Shown here one piece after another: positions 19,352 through 27,880 of a stretch of DNA of 64,000 nt; the first letter of the stretch is position 1, and every line of letters begins with the position of its first letter. The position numbers and the translations under genes were made by a program. Below the pieces are notes generated by a model. The model saw nothing but the letters and a program-made list of their open reading frames with translations. It had not been told where the DNA came from and ran no database searches. The stretch spans positions 1 through 64,000 of the forward strand of contig CAJYVI010000020.1 of the NCBI GenBank assembly GCA_913778145.1, written 5' to 3'. Origin of the DNA: an uncultured Pseudocitrobacter sp. (GTDB lineage: Bacteria; Pseudomonadota; Gammaproteobacteria; Enterobacterales; Enterobacteriaceae).

Positions 19352-20695
19352 ATGGCCGACCACTCAATCAATACGCCTGCCTCTGGAAGCTGGCTGGAAC
19401 GTTGTTTTGCCCTGCGTGCTCGCGGTAGCTCTGCACGCACCGAATGCCTGGCGGGGATCACGGGGTTTCTCGCTGCCGCTTATCTGTTGGTGGTGATCCC
19501 CGGCCTGCTGGCTGCGGGCGGGATGGATAAAGGCGCGGCGACCACCGGCACCATTTTGGTGTTTGTTGTTGGCACGCTGCTGATGGCGTTTTATGCCAAT
19601 CTGCCGTTTATTGTGGGGCCGGGGATTGGCGGCTCGGTACTGGTGGGCGTGTCGCTGGCCGGGAACGCCGGAATTGGCTGGCCGATTGGCCTGGGGATTG
19701 CCTGCTGGTCTGGCGTACTGTTCTTCCTGCTCACCCGTTTTGGCCTGCGTGAAGTGGTCACCCGCTCGGTGCCGCAATCCATCAAACTCGGGCTGACGGC
19801 GTCCATAGGGATTTTTGTCGCCCTGCTCGGTTTTCGTAATGCCGGGTTGGTACTGGCAAGCGCCAAAAACAATGCCCTGATGCTGGGGGATTTTCTTTCG
19901 CCGGGCGCGCTGGTGGCACTGTGCGGGCTGTTTCTGGCGATTGCCCTGCAGGCGCGTCGCATTCCCGGGGCTATCCTGTGGGCGATTCTATGTGCGACGC
20001 TGGTGGGAATTCCGGCGGGCGTCACGCACCTGCCATCAAGCTTTATCGCCCTGCCCCACTCATTAACACCGGTGTTTGCGCAGGTGGATATCATCGGCGC
20101 GCTGAATATCGCTTTCCTGCCTTATCTGTTTGTCTTTTTTGCCTCAGAGTTTTTCTCAACCATGGGCACCACGCTTGCCGTCGGCGGTGAAGCGGGCCTG
20201 CTGGATGAAGAAGGCAATATGCCGCACATCAACCGCCCGTTTATGGTTGACTCCATCGCCGCCGCGCTGGGCCCGTGGGTCGGTATTCCGGCCGCGACGG
20301 CGCTGATTGAGTCCTCTGCCTCGGCGGAAGCAGGCGGTAAAACCGGCATGACTGCGCTGGCCGCCGCCATGATGTTCCTGCTGATGCTGCTGTTTACGCC
20401 GGTTGCGCTGATGATCCCCAAAGAAGCCACCGCCCCGGCGTTGATCCTGATTGGCCTGAATATGTTTAGCGGCCTGCGTAAGGTGGATTTAGCGAACTTC
20501 ACCGACGGTTTACCGGTACTGATGATGGTGATGATTACGCTTATCGCCAACAGCTTCGGGACGGGTATCGCGGGCGGGTTGCTGTTTTATGTGATGATTA
20601 AAACCATTGCCGGAAAGTGGCGGGAAATCCCGCTCGGCTTATGGATTCTGGCGGTGCCGCTGGTGTATTACTTTGCGACGCTGGTGCGCCATTAA
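19352..20695 (+). CDS. NCS2-family purine permease (AzgA/PurP-like)
   Basis: A 447-residue nucleobase:cation symporter-2 protein with about 12-14 membrane spans. Motifs typical of the AzgA-like branch (PurP/AdeQ, GhxP/GhxQ) are visible: FIVGPGIGGSVLVGVSLAG, FRNAGLVLASAKNNALMLGD and TALIESSASAEAGGKTG. The ATG directly follows the ade stop, with an AGGAAAGGAG site inside the ade end, so the two are co-translated. Adenine or hypoxanthine uptake is the natural inference. The family usually has GxTG or similar at the N-terminus; GITGFLAAAYLLVVIPG fits. Confidence 0.92.
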   Translation: MADHSINTPASGSWLERCFALRARGSSARTECLAGITGFLAAAYLLVVIPGLLAAGGMDKGAATTGTILVFVVGTLLMAFYANLPFIVGPGIGGSVLVGVSLAGNAGIGWPIGLGIACWSGVLFFLLTRFGLREVVTRSVPQSIKLGLTASIGIFVALLGFRNAGLVLASAKNNALMLGDFLSPGALVALCGLFLAIALQARRIPGAILWAILCATLVGIPAGVTHLPSSFIALPHSLTPVFAQVDIIGALNIAFLPYLFVFFASEFFSTMGTTLAVGGEAGLLDEEGNMPHINRPFMVDSIAAALGPWVGIPAATALIESSASAEAGGKTGMTALAAAMMFLLMLLFTPVALMIPKEATAPALILIGLNMFSGLRKVDLANFTDGLPVLMMVMITLIANSFGTGIAGGLLFYVMIKTIAGKWREIPLGLWILAVPLVYYFATLVRH

Positions 20696-20799
20696 TTAGG
20701 AATTCATCAAGAGCGTTTTGGTGGTGTAGTGCAGTAGACTATCTGCGGGTGCTTGAGGCTATCTGTCTCAGGCACTTGCAGGATGGCAGATAGAGAAAA

Positions 20800-20868
20800 G
20801 CCCCAGATAACATTCAACGTCTTGCAGGACGTTTAACATTCATCTGAGGCCTTCTACTATGAAGCAGC
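20800..20868 (-). ncRNA. Sok-like antisense RNA (candidate)
   Basis: On the minus strand a TTGACC -35 (20904-20899) and TATCTT -10 (20880-20875) are 18 bases apart, placing +1 near 20868, just upstream of the mok start. The transcript would cover the mok ribosome site, then a hairpin AACGTC/GACGTT (20816-20833), and end at GGGGCTTTT near 20800. This is the geometry of Sok RNAs. Ends are estimated. Confidence 0.65.
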
Positions 20869-20921
20869 ATCATAAAGATAGCCTCTTACTGGCCCACGGG
20901 TCAAGGAGTAGACGGCTATGA
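20859..20921 (+). CDS. Mok-like leader peptide of the hok module
   Basis: A 20-codon frame starting MKQHHKDSLL whose stop codon TGA overlaps the hok start as ATGA. In hok/sok systems translation of the mok frame is needed for hok translation, and Sok RNA blocks mok. The layout here is the same. Confidence 0.75.
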   Translation: MKQHHKDSLLLAHGSRSRRL

Positions 20922-21070
20922 AACAGTACAAGGCGATGCTTGTCGCCCTGATAATTCTGTGTGTCACCACGATTTTGGTGGTGCTGGTCATGAGAAAGGA
21001 TCTCTGCGAGGTCCGTATTCGAACTGATCAAACAGAGGTTGCTGTTTTCACGGCTTACGAATCCGAGTAA
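20918..21070 (+). CDS. Hok/Gef-family membrane toxin
   Basis: A 50-residue type I toxin. One membrane span (about residues 6-24) is followed by the family hallmark RKDLCEVRIR with the conserved Cys30, and a C-terminus VAVFTAYESE nearly the same as in other Hok proteins. It depolarises the inner membrane when translated. Ribosome site CAAGGAG lies within mok, giving coupling. Mok, the Sok promoter and a 3' hairpin are all in place, so the module looks functional rather than decayed. It lies between the purine operon and thiD; K-12 has no hok gene at this place. Confidence 0.9.
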   Translation: MKQYKAMLVALIILCVTTILVVLVMRKDLCEVRIRTDQTEVAVFTAYESE

Positions 21071-21077
21071 GAGCACC

Positions 21078-21097
21078 GGCGGGGAGTTATCCCCGCC
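21078..21097 (+). terminator. 3' hairpin of the hok mRNA
   Basis: GGCGGGGA - GTTA - TCCCCGCC, a perfect 8-bp stem 7 bases after the hok stop. In hok mRNAs such a 3' end pairs with the 5' end to keep the full-length message silent. No strong T run follows. Confidence 0.6.
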
Positions 21098-21145
21098 ACT
21101 CTTTATGGGCTAGCTCTCTTCTTCATAGCACCCTTTTATCTCCCT

Positions 21146-21168
21146 AAGCCCGCCTTGGCGGGCTTTTC
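21146..21168 (+). terminator. Rho-independent terminator downstream of hok
   Basis: AAGCCCGCC - TT - GGCGGGCTT followed by TTTTCATT on the plus strand. It lies between hok and the convergent thiD gene. On the minus strand no T run follows, so it serves mainly the plus strand. Confidence 0.75.
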
Positions 21169-21177
21169 ATTGCGCCA

Positions 21178-21978
21178 TCACCACCATGCGTGAAAATGAT
21201 GCACCGGGCCAATCCCGCTGCCGACTTCCAGCGTATCGGCCTGCGCCAGCGCCGCAGAGAGCCAGGTTTTCGCTTCCAGCACCGTGTCACCCCAGTTGCT
21301 ATGGCGCGGGCGCAGTGCCGCCAGTGCCGCCGACAGCGTACAACCCGTGCCGTGGGTATTTTTGGTATTGACGCGCGGCGCGGTAAATCGCTGTTCGCCA
21401 TCGCGTGTAAACAGCCAGTCGGGGCTTTCCGCGTCATCCAGATGGCCGCCTTTCATAAGAACCGCACCGCAGCCCATCGCCAGCAGCGCGCGCCCCTGTT
21501 CCAACATTTCACGCTCATTACGCGCGTGCGGCGCATCCAGCAATGCGGCAGCTTCCGGCAGGTTCGGCGTAATTAACGAGACCTGTGGCAGCAGGCGTTG
21601 ACGCAGCGTTTCTACCGCCGAGGGCGATAGCAGTGCATCGCCGCTTTTGGCCAGCATGACCGTATCCAGCACCACATTTTCCACCCGATGACGCTGCAAA
21701 CGTTCGGCAACGGCTTCAACGATATCGGTTTCCGCCAGCATCCCGATTTTGGTGGTATCGATGCGCACATCGTTAAACACGGAATCCAGCTGCGCGGCGA
21801 CAAAATCCGGTTCAATACGGTAGACCGACTGCACGCCATGAGTGTTTTGCGCCACCAGCGCGGTGATCACCGAACAGCCGTATGCGCCCAGTGCTGAGAA
21901 GGTTTTCAGGTCTGCCTGAATACCTGCGCCGCCGCTTGGATCGGTACCGGCAATGGTTAATGCGTTAATCCGTTTCAT
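21178..21978 (-). CDS. thiD: ThiD, HMP/HMP-P kinase
   Basis: Hydroxymethylpyrimidine / phosphomethylpyrimidine kinase, 266 residues, which makes HMP-PP for thiamine synthesis. It has the ribokinase-like fold with the N-terminal [20 protein letters not shown] and the C-terminal [15 protein letters not shown] (anion hole and catalytic region). It overlaps thiM by 4 bp and shares its TPP riboswitch. Confidence 0.97.
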   Translation of the reverse strand: MKRINALTIAGTDPSGGAGIQADLKTFSALGAYGCSVITALVAQNTHGVQSVYRIEPDFVAAQLDSVFNDVRIDTTKIGMLAETDIVEAVAERLQRHRVENVVLDTVMLAKSGDALLSPSAVETLRQRLLPQVSLITPNLPEAAALLDAPHARNEREMLEQGRALLAMGCGAVLMKGGHLDDAESPDWLFTRDGEQRFTAPRVNTKNTHGTGCTLSAALAALRPRHSNWGDTVLEAKTWLSAALAQADTLEVGSGIGPVHHFHAWW

Positions 21979-22760
21979 GCCAGTGCCTCTCCATTCAGTG
22001 CATACAGCGCATCTAAAAATGCCGGGGTAAAACTGCCCGGCCCGTTACCTGCCGATGCACGACCACCGGCCAGTTTCATAAAAGCGCAGGCAGAGGCGAC
22101 GTTATCCAACCTGTCGCCCGGCAGCGCACAACATGCCGCAACCACCGCCGACAATGCGCATCCGGTGCCCACCACGCGGGTCATCAACGGGTCGCCGCCC
22201 GTAACCGCGACGACACGTTGTCCATCGGTGATGTAATCCACTTCGCCCGTCACTGCCACCATGGTATTGATTTGACGCGCCAGAGCCTGTGCCGCCGGAA
22301 GTGCTGCAGCGGCGGTATCAGTGGTATCCACGCCACGCCCGCCTGCGCTCATTCCCGCCAGCGCCATAATTTCGGAGGCATTCCCCCGAATGGCGGCGGG
22401 TTTTAAGGTCAACAGGTCGTGGCAAAATTCCGTGCGCAGCGTTAACGCGCCCACGGCGACAGGGTCGAGAGTCCAGGGTTTACCCGCAGCGTTCGCACTT
22501 AGTGCGGCGGCTTTCATCGCCTGTGCGCGCGGCTGGGTTAGCGTGCCGACGTTTATCAATAACGCATCGGCAATGGCGGAAAACTGTGCTGCTTCCTGCG
22601 CATCAATCACCATCGCGGGGGATGCGCCGAGCGCAAGCAGGACGTTGGCGGTAAAGGTCTGCACGACGTCGTTAGTCATGCAATGAACAAGGGGGGCGTG
22701 TTGACGAAAAAGGTGTAACGAATGCGCGATTTGCGCGGGGCTAAGCGGCTCTGCTTGCAT
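21975..22760 (-). CDS. thiM: ThiM, hydroxyethylthiazole kinase
   Basis: Phosphorylates the thiazole alcohol in thiamine salvage; 261 residues. Recognised from [20 protein letters not shown] near the N-terminus and the [14 protein letters not shown] motif. First gene of thiMD, behind a TPP riboswitch. Upstream, the gap to the fluoride riboswitch holds no coding frame. Confidence 0.97.
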   Translation of the reverse strand: MQAEPLSPAQIAHSLHLFRQHAPLVHCMTNDVVQTFTANVLLALGASPAMVIDAQEAAQFSAIADALLINVGTLTQPRAQAMKAAALSANAAGKPWTLDPVAVGALTLRTEFCHDLLTLKPAAIRGNASEIMALAGMSAGGRGVDTTDTAAAALPAAQALARQINTMVAVTGEVDYITDGQRVVAVTGGDPLMTRVVGTGCALSAVVAACCALPGDRLDNVASACAFMKLAGGRASAGNGPGSFTPAFLDALYALNGEALA

Positions 22761-22805
22761 GGTTTGCTCCTGCCAGAACGTCCAGAAGCAATGACCTGAC
22801 GGTCT

Positions 22806-22886
22806 CTGACTTCCCTACGCTGGCATTATCCAGATCAGGTGGTACGGGTTTTTCTCAGCCTTCACGAAGGAAGGGCACCCCGAGTC
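22806..22886 (-). promoter_or_regulatory. TPP riboswitch (THI element)
   Basis: Read on the minus strand it has ACTCGGGGTGCCC, then GGCTGAGA, then ACCTGATCTGGATAATGCCA and GCGTAGGGAAGT: the conserved thiamine pyrophosphate aptamer. It precedes thiM by about 45 bases; in E. coli the thiM aptamer acts by blocking the ribosome site. Confidence 0.96.
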
Positions 22887-22994
22887 ATTGATACAACAAA
22901 TTCGTGTATCGCAGCAGGTTACGGCAACTAGAGGTCGGAAGCAAGCCGCACAAACCATTTGCATTCCCCCCATCATCGGTCCAAAATTATTCAC

Positions 22995-23052
22995 AAAGGT
23001 GATGGCGTTCCACCTTTCCCAACCGCCCTGCTGGGGCTGATGACGCCTGGTA
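22995..23052 (+). promoter_or_regulatory. Fluoride riboswitch (crcB motif)
   Basis: The plus strand shows AAAGGTGATGGCGTTCCACC, then AACCGCC, then GGCTGATGACGCCT, the conserved blocks of the crcB motif. It precedes usp and crcB. CrcB being a fluoride channel makes the assignment consistent. Confidence 0.92.
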
Positions 23053-23067
23053 TACCCTCTTAACATG

Positions 23068-23133
23068 GAGGTATGTCAGGCTGTCTGTCATTTGAAGACC
23101 CGCCCATACCTCGCAACCTGACGAGGTTTTTTT
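23068..23133 (+). terminator. Expression platform of the fluoride riboswitch
   Basis: A terminator ACCTCG - CAACCTGA - CGAGGT followed by seven T residues (23108-23133) ends directly at the usp start codon. Upstream GAGGTATG (23068-23075) is fully complementary to CATACCTC (23105-23112), and GTCAGG (23075-23080) to CCTGAC (23117-23122), so an antiterminator fold can replace it. The terminator 3' arm also contains the GAGG ribosome site. Confidence 0.75.
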
Positions 23134-23556
23134 ATGCCTGTTTATCACCATGCGCTGGTGCTGATTAATAGTAGCCTTGATGGCATTCCCCTGCTTGAGC
23201 ACGCCGCAAAAATGGCACAGGAGAATGCGATGACGATTACCGTCGCGCATATTAGCACCGATTATCGCGCCCTCAATTATGTCTCTGACAGCCTGATGGA
23301 TGATGTGGTTTCGCAGGAGGTCATCCAGGCCAAAGCCCTGCTGAGTGAGCTGGCGGAATCCGTTTCTCTGCCGGTAGAAACGCTGGAGCTGGTCACAACT
23401 CGTCGCTTTGAGGATGTGGAATCCTGTATCCACGACCGCCACATCGATTTGGTTATCGCCGGGCATCACAATCGCCTGCTTGGCGTGCTCGCCTCCCATT
23501 CCCTTGAGTACATCAACCATCTGACGGTGGATGTGCTGATCAAACATTTAGCATAA
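23134..23556 (+). CDS. Universal stress protein (UspA-like)
   Basis: A 140-residue cytoplasmic Usp-domain protein, complete (beta strand VYHHALVLINSS, C-terminal DLVIAGHHNRLLGVLASHS). The ATP-binding G-x2-G-x9-G(S/T) motif is degenerate, so nucleotide binding is uncertain. Its ATG follows the T run of the riboswitch terminator at once, with GAGG seven bases upstream. It is 15 bases from crcB and surely in its transcript, which makes a fluoride-stress role likely (inference). Confidence 0.9.
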   Translation: MPVYHHALVLINSSLDGIPLLEHAAKMAQENAMTITVAHISTDYRALNYVSDSLMDDVVSQEVIQAKALLSELAESVSLPVETLELVTTRRFEDVESCIHDRHIDLVIAGHHNRLLGVLASHSLEYINHLTVDVLIKHLA

Positions 23557-23571
23557 GGATTTACGCGCGTG

Positions 23572-23946
23572 ATGTATCGTTCATTACTGGCCGTCATTAT
23601 TGGCGGCTCTACCGGGTGTGTGATTCGTTGGTGGCTGTCGATGAAGCTGAACAGCCTTTTTCCCAATCTGCCGCCCGGTACGCTGATGGTTAACCTGGTC
23701 GGTGGTTTTATTATTGGCGCGGCGCTGGCGTTCTTTTTACGCCAGCCACAGTTGGACCCGGCATGGAAGTTACTGATTACCACCGGTCTGTGTGGCGGGA
23801 TGACGACCTTTTCCACCTTTTCGGCGGAGATCGTCACCCTTTTGCAAAACGGCAACTATCTGTGGGCGATGATTTCCGTGATGACTCACGTGGTGGGATC
23901 GCTACTGATGACCGCAGCCGGGTTCTTCTTAATGACGCTGGTTTAG
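23572..23946 (+). CDS. crcB: CrcB/Fluc fluoride channel
   Basis: A four-span dual-topology protein, 124 residues, that exports fluoride as a dimer. Conserved elements are N41, the TTGLCGGMTTFSTFS block at residues 70-84 with the pore phenylalanines F80 and F83, and GGSTGCVIRW at 11-20. The ATG at 23572 aligns with the E. coli protein start; a GTG at 23569 has slightly better spacing from AAGGA and cannot be ruled out. Encoded behind the fluoride riboswitch with usp. The last 4 bp overlap the convergent gene on the right. Confidence 0.95.
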   Translation: MYRSLLAVIIGGSTGCVIRWWLSMKLNSLFPNLPPGTLMVNLVGGFIIGAALAFFLRQPQLDPAWKLLITTGLCGGMTTFSTFSAEIVTLLQNGNYLWAMISVMTHVVGSLLMTAAGFFLMTLV

Positions 23947-24785
23947 CGCGCCAGCGATGCCGCCATCCTTACCCAGGTGTGGCGGCGACCGCGAACGGCC
24001 ATCGAAAACGCGTACAGCGCCTGCGGGTCAGCCATCCCGGCAACGCCCGCATCGCCGAAGTTGTACATATCGGCGCCGCAGCGTTTACTGGCAAGCGCAA
24101 TCTGTCGCACCGTGTCTTCGTCTGCGCCTTCCTGGCTGCTGCTGAGCGTGGTGATACCCACGCCGCCGACGGCCTGAACCGCCTCCAGCGCACAGGCCAC
24201 CTTCTCTTCTGAGGCACCGCGACAGCTGGCTGGCGCGGGAATAATCACACCATCGGCACCTTCCAGAACGTAGCGGGCGTACTCCTGCGGTTCGGCAAGG
24301 CCAGACGCATAGAACTTCGCCACCAGGATCATTTTATCGGTCATGGCGCGAACCTGCCGCAGTGCGTCAATGACGCGCTCAGCGGTGACGCCCGGTTTGT
24401 CATACGCCGTCAGGCAGTAAAAATCCGCCTCCTGCAGCAGCGCGAGATTACTCAGGTTACAGGCGCGAGGATCGTCCAGCGACGGATCCGCCAGCACTTC
24501 CATGCTGACGCCAATCAGTCGGCCCGTCAGCGCTTTGAAGTGGGCAAGGTTTTCACATCCCTGAATCGCCTGAGTGCGGCAATTCATTCCTTTTACCAGC
24601 AGCAGATCGCAGCCAAACGCACAAAGCAGCTCGCCATTGGTCACTTCACCGTACAGCGGGCTTGCTCCTGCCGCAACTTCCGCCATGATCACGCGTCCTT
24701 CCGAGGCGACAATTGCCTGCACAAGCTCGCTTGCAGCAGCCGGTTTGGCAAAATCATGGGGGCGGCAATTTAAAATCCGTTGCAT
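23943..24785 (-). CDS. Uncharacterised PTS-associated protein (DUF7916-like)
   Basis: A 280-residue protein I recognise only as a family of unknown function found near PTS genes; I believe it is now called DUF7916, but this is from memory. The alternation of strands and helices, with ILVAKFYASGL, DGVIIPAP and GGVGITTLSSS, suggests a TIM barrel. No signal peptide or membrane span. It is the last gene of the leftward PTS operon, 9 bases after the oxidoreductase gene. Possible roles include an aldolase- or isomerase-like step on the imported sugar, but nothing in the sequence proves this. Confidence 0.7.
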   Translation of the reverse strand: MQRILNCRPHDFAKPAAASELVQAIVASEGRVIMAEVAAGASPLYGEVTNGELLCAFGCDLLLVKGMNCRTQAIQGCENLAHFKALTGRLIGVSMEVLADPSLDDPRACNLSNLALLQEADFYCLTAYDKPGVTAERVIDALRQVRAMTDKMILVAKFYASGLAEPQEYARYVLEGADGVIIPAPASCRGASEEKVACALEAVQAVGGVGITTLSSSQEGADEDTVRQIALASKRCGADMYNFGDAGVAGMADPQALYAFSMAVRGRRHTWVRMAASLAR

Positions 24786-24794
24786 ATATTCTCC

Positions 24795-25829
24795 TTAAGA
24801 TAACGCGATCAGTGATGGCGATGGCTGCTGGAACGCGCTTTCCAGAATCTCCAGATTGGTCAGCGCTTCCAGCTCGCTGACGTAGTTTGCGCATCCAGTG
24901 GTTAATGTTTCATACAGCGCGTCATAGACCCGACCATAGTCACCTTTAACCGCCGGAATAAACGCTTGCTGGCTGTTGCCCTGCTCGTCGATATAGTCAA
25001 GTACGCCAGGGTGTTCATCGGCGGCGAATACGGGATTATCCGGCATAATGTTGGCCTTCAGGCTGGTTTCCTGCTGGTCTATTTCATCGCGAATAAAGGT
25101 TCCGCGCGTACCGTGGACCAGAAATTTGGGATACGGTTTTTTCACCAGATGGCTGGTTTTAATAATGGCTTTCATATCGCCATAAATGAGCTGCGCTTCG
25201 AACGTGTCATCCGGGTTATCCGGCTGGCGCAAATGGCGCAGATGATAATAAACCTGCTGCGGGCGGCCAAATAATGCCAGCATTTGGTCCAGCGTGTGTA
25301 CGCCGAGGCCATAAAACGCGCCGTCAAAATGCCCTCCCGGCTGGCGCTCTGCCTGCGGGCGGAAATAGTCGAAGTGGCTCTCCACCTCCACAATTTTGCC
25401 AAGCTTGCCGCTTTCAATCACCTGCTTCATGGTCAGGAAACAGCTATCAAATCGACGATTCTGGAAAGGGGTCACCAGTAGCCCTTTTTCACGCGCCAGT
25501 GCGAAGAGGATCTTCGCTTCATCAAGCGTGGTGGTAAACGGCTTTTCGACCAGCACATTTTTGCCATGCTCAAGACACAGTTTGGCATAGTAAAAATGGC
25601 TATCCGGGTGCGTACATACCGTCACCAGGGAAATGGTTGGGTCGTTTAAAATATCCTCAACCTGTGAGGTAAACTTAATACCGGCATATTCAGGCTGCTG
25701 TTCGCGCGCGGGTACCCTGACGCGGTCAAATATTCTGCTGACGTTAAACTTGTCCTTGCGTACCAGCACATAGGGCAGATGATAACGGGTTGCGCTTTTT
25801 CCAAAGCCAATAAAGGCGCTATTAATCAC
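24795..25829 (-). CDS. Gfo/Idh/MocA-family oxidoreductase, YhhX-like
   Basis: A 344-residue NAD(P)-dependent oxidoreductase: an N-terminal Rossmann domain (FIGFGKSATRYHLPYV, then VCTHPDSHF and the family motif VEKPFTTT around residues 95-102) and a C-terminal alpha/beta domain with the catalytic-type GVHTLDQ. Overall very similar to E. coli YhhX as I recall it. Located in the PTS operon, where it would oxidise or reduce the incoming sugar or its phosphate (inference). Confidence 0.88.
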   Translation of the reverse strand: MINSAFIGFGKSATRYHLPYVLVRKDKFNVSRIFDRVRVPAREQQPEYAGIKFTSQVEDILNDPTISLVTVCTHPDSHFYYAKLCLEHGKNVLVEKPFTTTLDEAKILFALAREKGLLVTPFQNRRFDSCFLTMKQVIESGKLGKIVEVESHFDYFRPQAERQPGGHFDGAFYGLGVHTLDQMLALFGRPQQVYYHLRHLRQPDNPDDTFEAQLIYGDMKAIIKTSHLVKKPYPKFLVHGTRGTFIRDEIDQQETSLKANIMPDNPVFAADEHPGVLDYIDEQGNSQQAFIPAVKGDYGRVYDALYETLTTGCANYVSELEALTNLEILESAFQQPSPSLIALS

Positions 25830-25842
25830 AATTAACCTCCTG

Positions 25843-27543
25843 TTAATACTGTGTTCTGTTATTCAAAATAACAACAGCGTCCTCGATGGCAGATTTACCA
25901 TCCAGCTTGCTGAAGTACTCTGCATTTATCGCCACCACCGGGCAGGCGTTGTCGATATTCTTCATAATGGATTCCTGCATATACACCACCTGCGGGCCGA
26001 GCAGGATGAGATCGGCTTTCTGATACTCCTCTTCTATGCGGCCAATATTGATGGCGTACACATTGAGCGCATAGCCGCACTCTTCGGCATATTTGCGCAT
26101 TTTGTTCGCCATGATTGATGTGGACATCCCTTCGTTACAGGTCAAAATAATGGTTTTATTGCTCAGTACGCTTAATTCGCGGGCGTCCTCTGCAGGCGTG
26201 GGTTGTTCAGTGGATAATGAATCAACAAGTGTTTTAACTTTGGCTTCAACAATCGTTTTTTCATAAGCCATCAGGAACGGCAGATAAATGACCACGCCCA
26301 GCGCCAGTAAGGCGACCTGTAAAATAACGTTGCGGAAATCGCCGCCGGAACCTAACCAGCCGGAGAGCAACGGCGGTACCGACCACGGCACGAAGGCCAC
26401 TATTTTAGAGACCATGCCCAACTGAGTGGCGAAATACGCAATCACAAAGTTAATTTGCGGATAGATGATAAAAGGGATCATGATCAGCGGGTTATACAAC
26501 ACCGGAAAACCAAAAATAACCGGCTCATTAATGTTGAATAATCCCGGCGCCAGTACCGTGCGCCCCAGCTTTTGATGGCTTGAGACTTTACTGCGCAGAA
26601 ATATCGCCAGCAGCAGCGCAAGCGTGGTGCCCGTGCCGCCCATATGGCCGTAGAGATCGCGAAACGGCAGCACAATAATGTGCGGCGGAATATCACCACG
26701 CGCAAACGCGGCCATATTTTCCTGCATCGCGACCAGCAGAGGCGGCTCCAGAATCGGGTTAATAATGCCCGACGGGTGAATTCCGAGCGAGAACAGGAAA
26801 TTGGTGAGCGTCGTCAGCACCAGAAAACCCGGCAAATTGGTGGTCAGATGCACCAGCGGCGCCTGAATCAATGCCTGAATAATCTCGTGCACCTCTTTTC
26901 CCGTTCCGGCTTTGACGCCCGCCGCCAGCAGCGCAAAGGCCAGCACCACCAGTATTATCGAAAACATCGACTGGAAGGACTGCATCACCATCGGAGGTAC
27001 TTCATCCCCCATACGGATTTGCAGCCAGCGGGTTTTAGCCACCCACAGGAACAGGTCGGTGGCGACGATAGCGGTCAAAATCGCCATAAAGACGCCACCC
27101 GCATTGGTCAGCCCCAGCGATATCACGCCGCTGACGGCAACCGTCGTTGTGCCGTTAACAGGCGTTAACAGCACCTGTTGCGGCATCAGCACCAGAAATG
27201 CCGCCAGGGAAACCATGGCCGGAATCATCGGCGCGGCGAATTTACGCTTGCTGGCAATACTCCAGGCGATAAGCACCACCAGCATCAGCGCCAGAATACT
27301 CATCGTTCCGTTCAGAATACGGTCGCCTATACTTCTGGCCGCCAGAAGCGCCTCGCTGGAAAACCACTTTCCCATCATGCCATTAGGGTCAAGAAAAACG
27401 TAGTTGACCATAATGAACAGACCCGCCAGCACCAAAAACGGCACGGTGATAATAAAGCTGTCACGCAGGCTTCGCAGGTGAACCTCCGACGCCATCTTTT
27501 GCGACACGTCCGTGATGCGCGTTAAGAGAGTCGTATTGCTCAT
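25843..27543 (-). CDS. PTS system EIICB, lactose/cellobiose family
   Basis: A 566-residue fusion: an N-terminal EIIC membrane domain (to about residue 440, with PLLVAMQENMAAFARG and GHMGGTGTTLALLLAIF) and a C-terminal EIIB domain whose phosphorylated Cys lies in TIILTCNEGMSTS (near residue 470). Domain order matches LacE-type permeases. It overlaps the upstream stand-alone EIIB gene by 4 bp. The substrate is unknown; beta-glucosides or disaccharides are usual for the family, yet no phospho-glycosidase is encoded here. Confidence 0.92.
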   Translation of the reverse strand: MSNTTLLTRITDVSQKMASEVHLRSLRDSFIITVPFLVLAGLFIMVNYVFLDPNGMMGKWFSSEALLAARSIGDRILNGTMSILALMLVVLIAWSIASKRKFAAPMIPAMVSLAAFLVLMPQQVLLTPVNGTTTVAVSGVISLGLTNAGGVFMAILTAIVATDLFLWVAKTRWLQIRMGDEVPPMVMQSFQSMFSIILVVLAFALLAAGVKAGTGKEVHEIIQALIQAPLVHLTTNLPGFLVLTTLTNFLFSLGIHPSGIINPILEPPLLVAMQENMAAFARGDIPPHIIVLPFRDLYGHMGGTGTTLALLLAIFLRSKVSSHQKLGRTVLAPGLFNINEPVIFGFPVLYNPLIMIPFIIYPQINFVIAYFATQLGMVSKIVAFVPWSVPPLLSGWLGSGGDFRNVILQVALLALGVVIYLPFLMAYEKTIVEAKVKTLVDSLSTEQPTPAEDARELSVLSNKTIILTCNEGMSTSIMANKMRKYAEECGYALNVYAINIGRIEEEYQKADLILLGPQVVYMQESIMKNIDNACPVVAINAEYFSKLDGKSAIEDAVVILNNRTQY

Positions 27544-27857
27544 GACGCCGCCTGTTTGTCAGTGAGCGATAGCGCGTGATCCAGCACGGCTTTGGCATTA
27601 ATTCGCCCAAAATCCACCGGGTTAATCGCCCCAACCGGGATTTCGTTATTGACGCGCTGGCGAATAGAGTCGAGCAGATAGCTAATTTGCGGGCCAACCA
27701 TGATCACATCCGCCGTGTGATAGTGCCCTTCAAGCGCCGATTCAGGGATGGCCCACGCTTTAGCATCAATATTTTCTGCTTGTGCCACTTCGTTCATCTT
27801 GTTGCACAAATAGCCCGTCGACATACCTTCATTGCAGATAAGCAGAATACTTTTCAT
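27540..27857 (-). CDS. PTS system EIIB, lactose/cellobiose family
   Basis: A stand-alone 105-residue EIIB with the phosphorylatable Cys8 in LLICNEGMSTGYLCNKM. It lies between two EIIC-containing genes, 23 bases from the first and overlapping the second by 4 bp. It presumably serves the separate EIIC encoded just upstream. No EIIA gene is found in the locus. Confidence 0.92.
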   Translation of the reverse strand: MKSILLICNEGMSTGYLCNKMNEVAQAENIDAKAWAIPESALEGHYHTADVIMVGPQISYLLDSIRQRVNNEIPVGAINPVDFGRINAKAVLDHALSLTDKQAAS

Positions 27858-27880
27858 GATTCATCCTTGTTTTCAGTTTA

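Noticed and set aside
20870-21076. 68-codon minus-strand frame over hok
   Set aside because: Shadow of the hok/mok frames.
22815-23066. 83-codon minus-strand frame between thiM and usp
   Set aside because: It overlaps both riboswitches and has no ribosome site.
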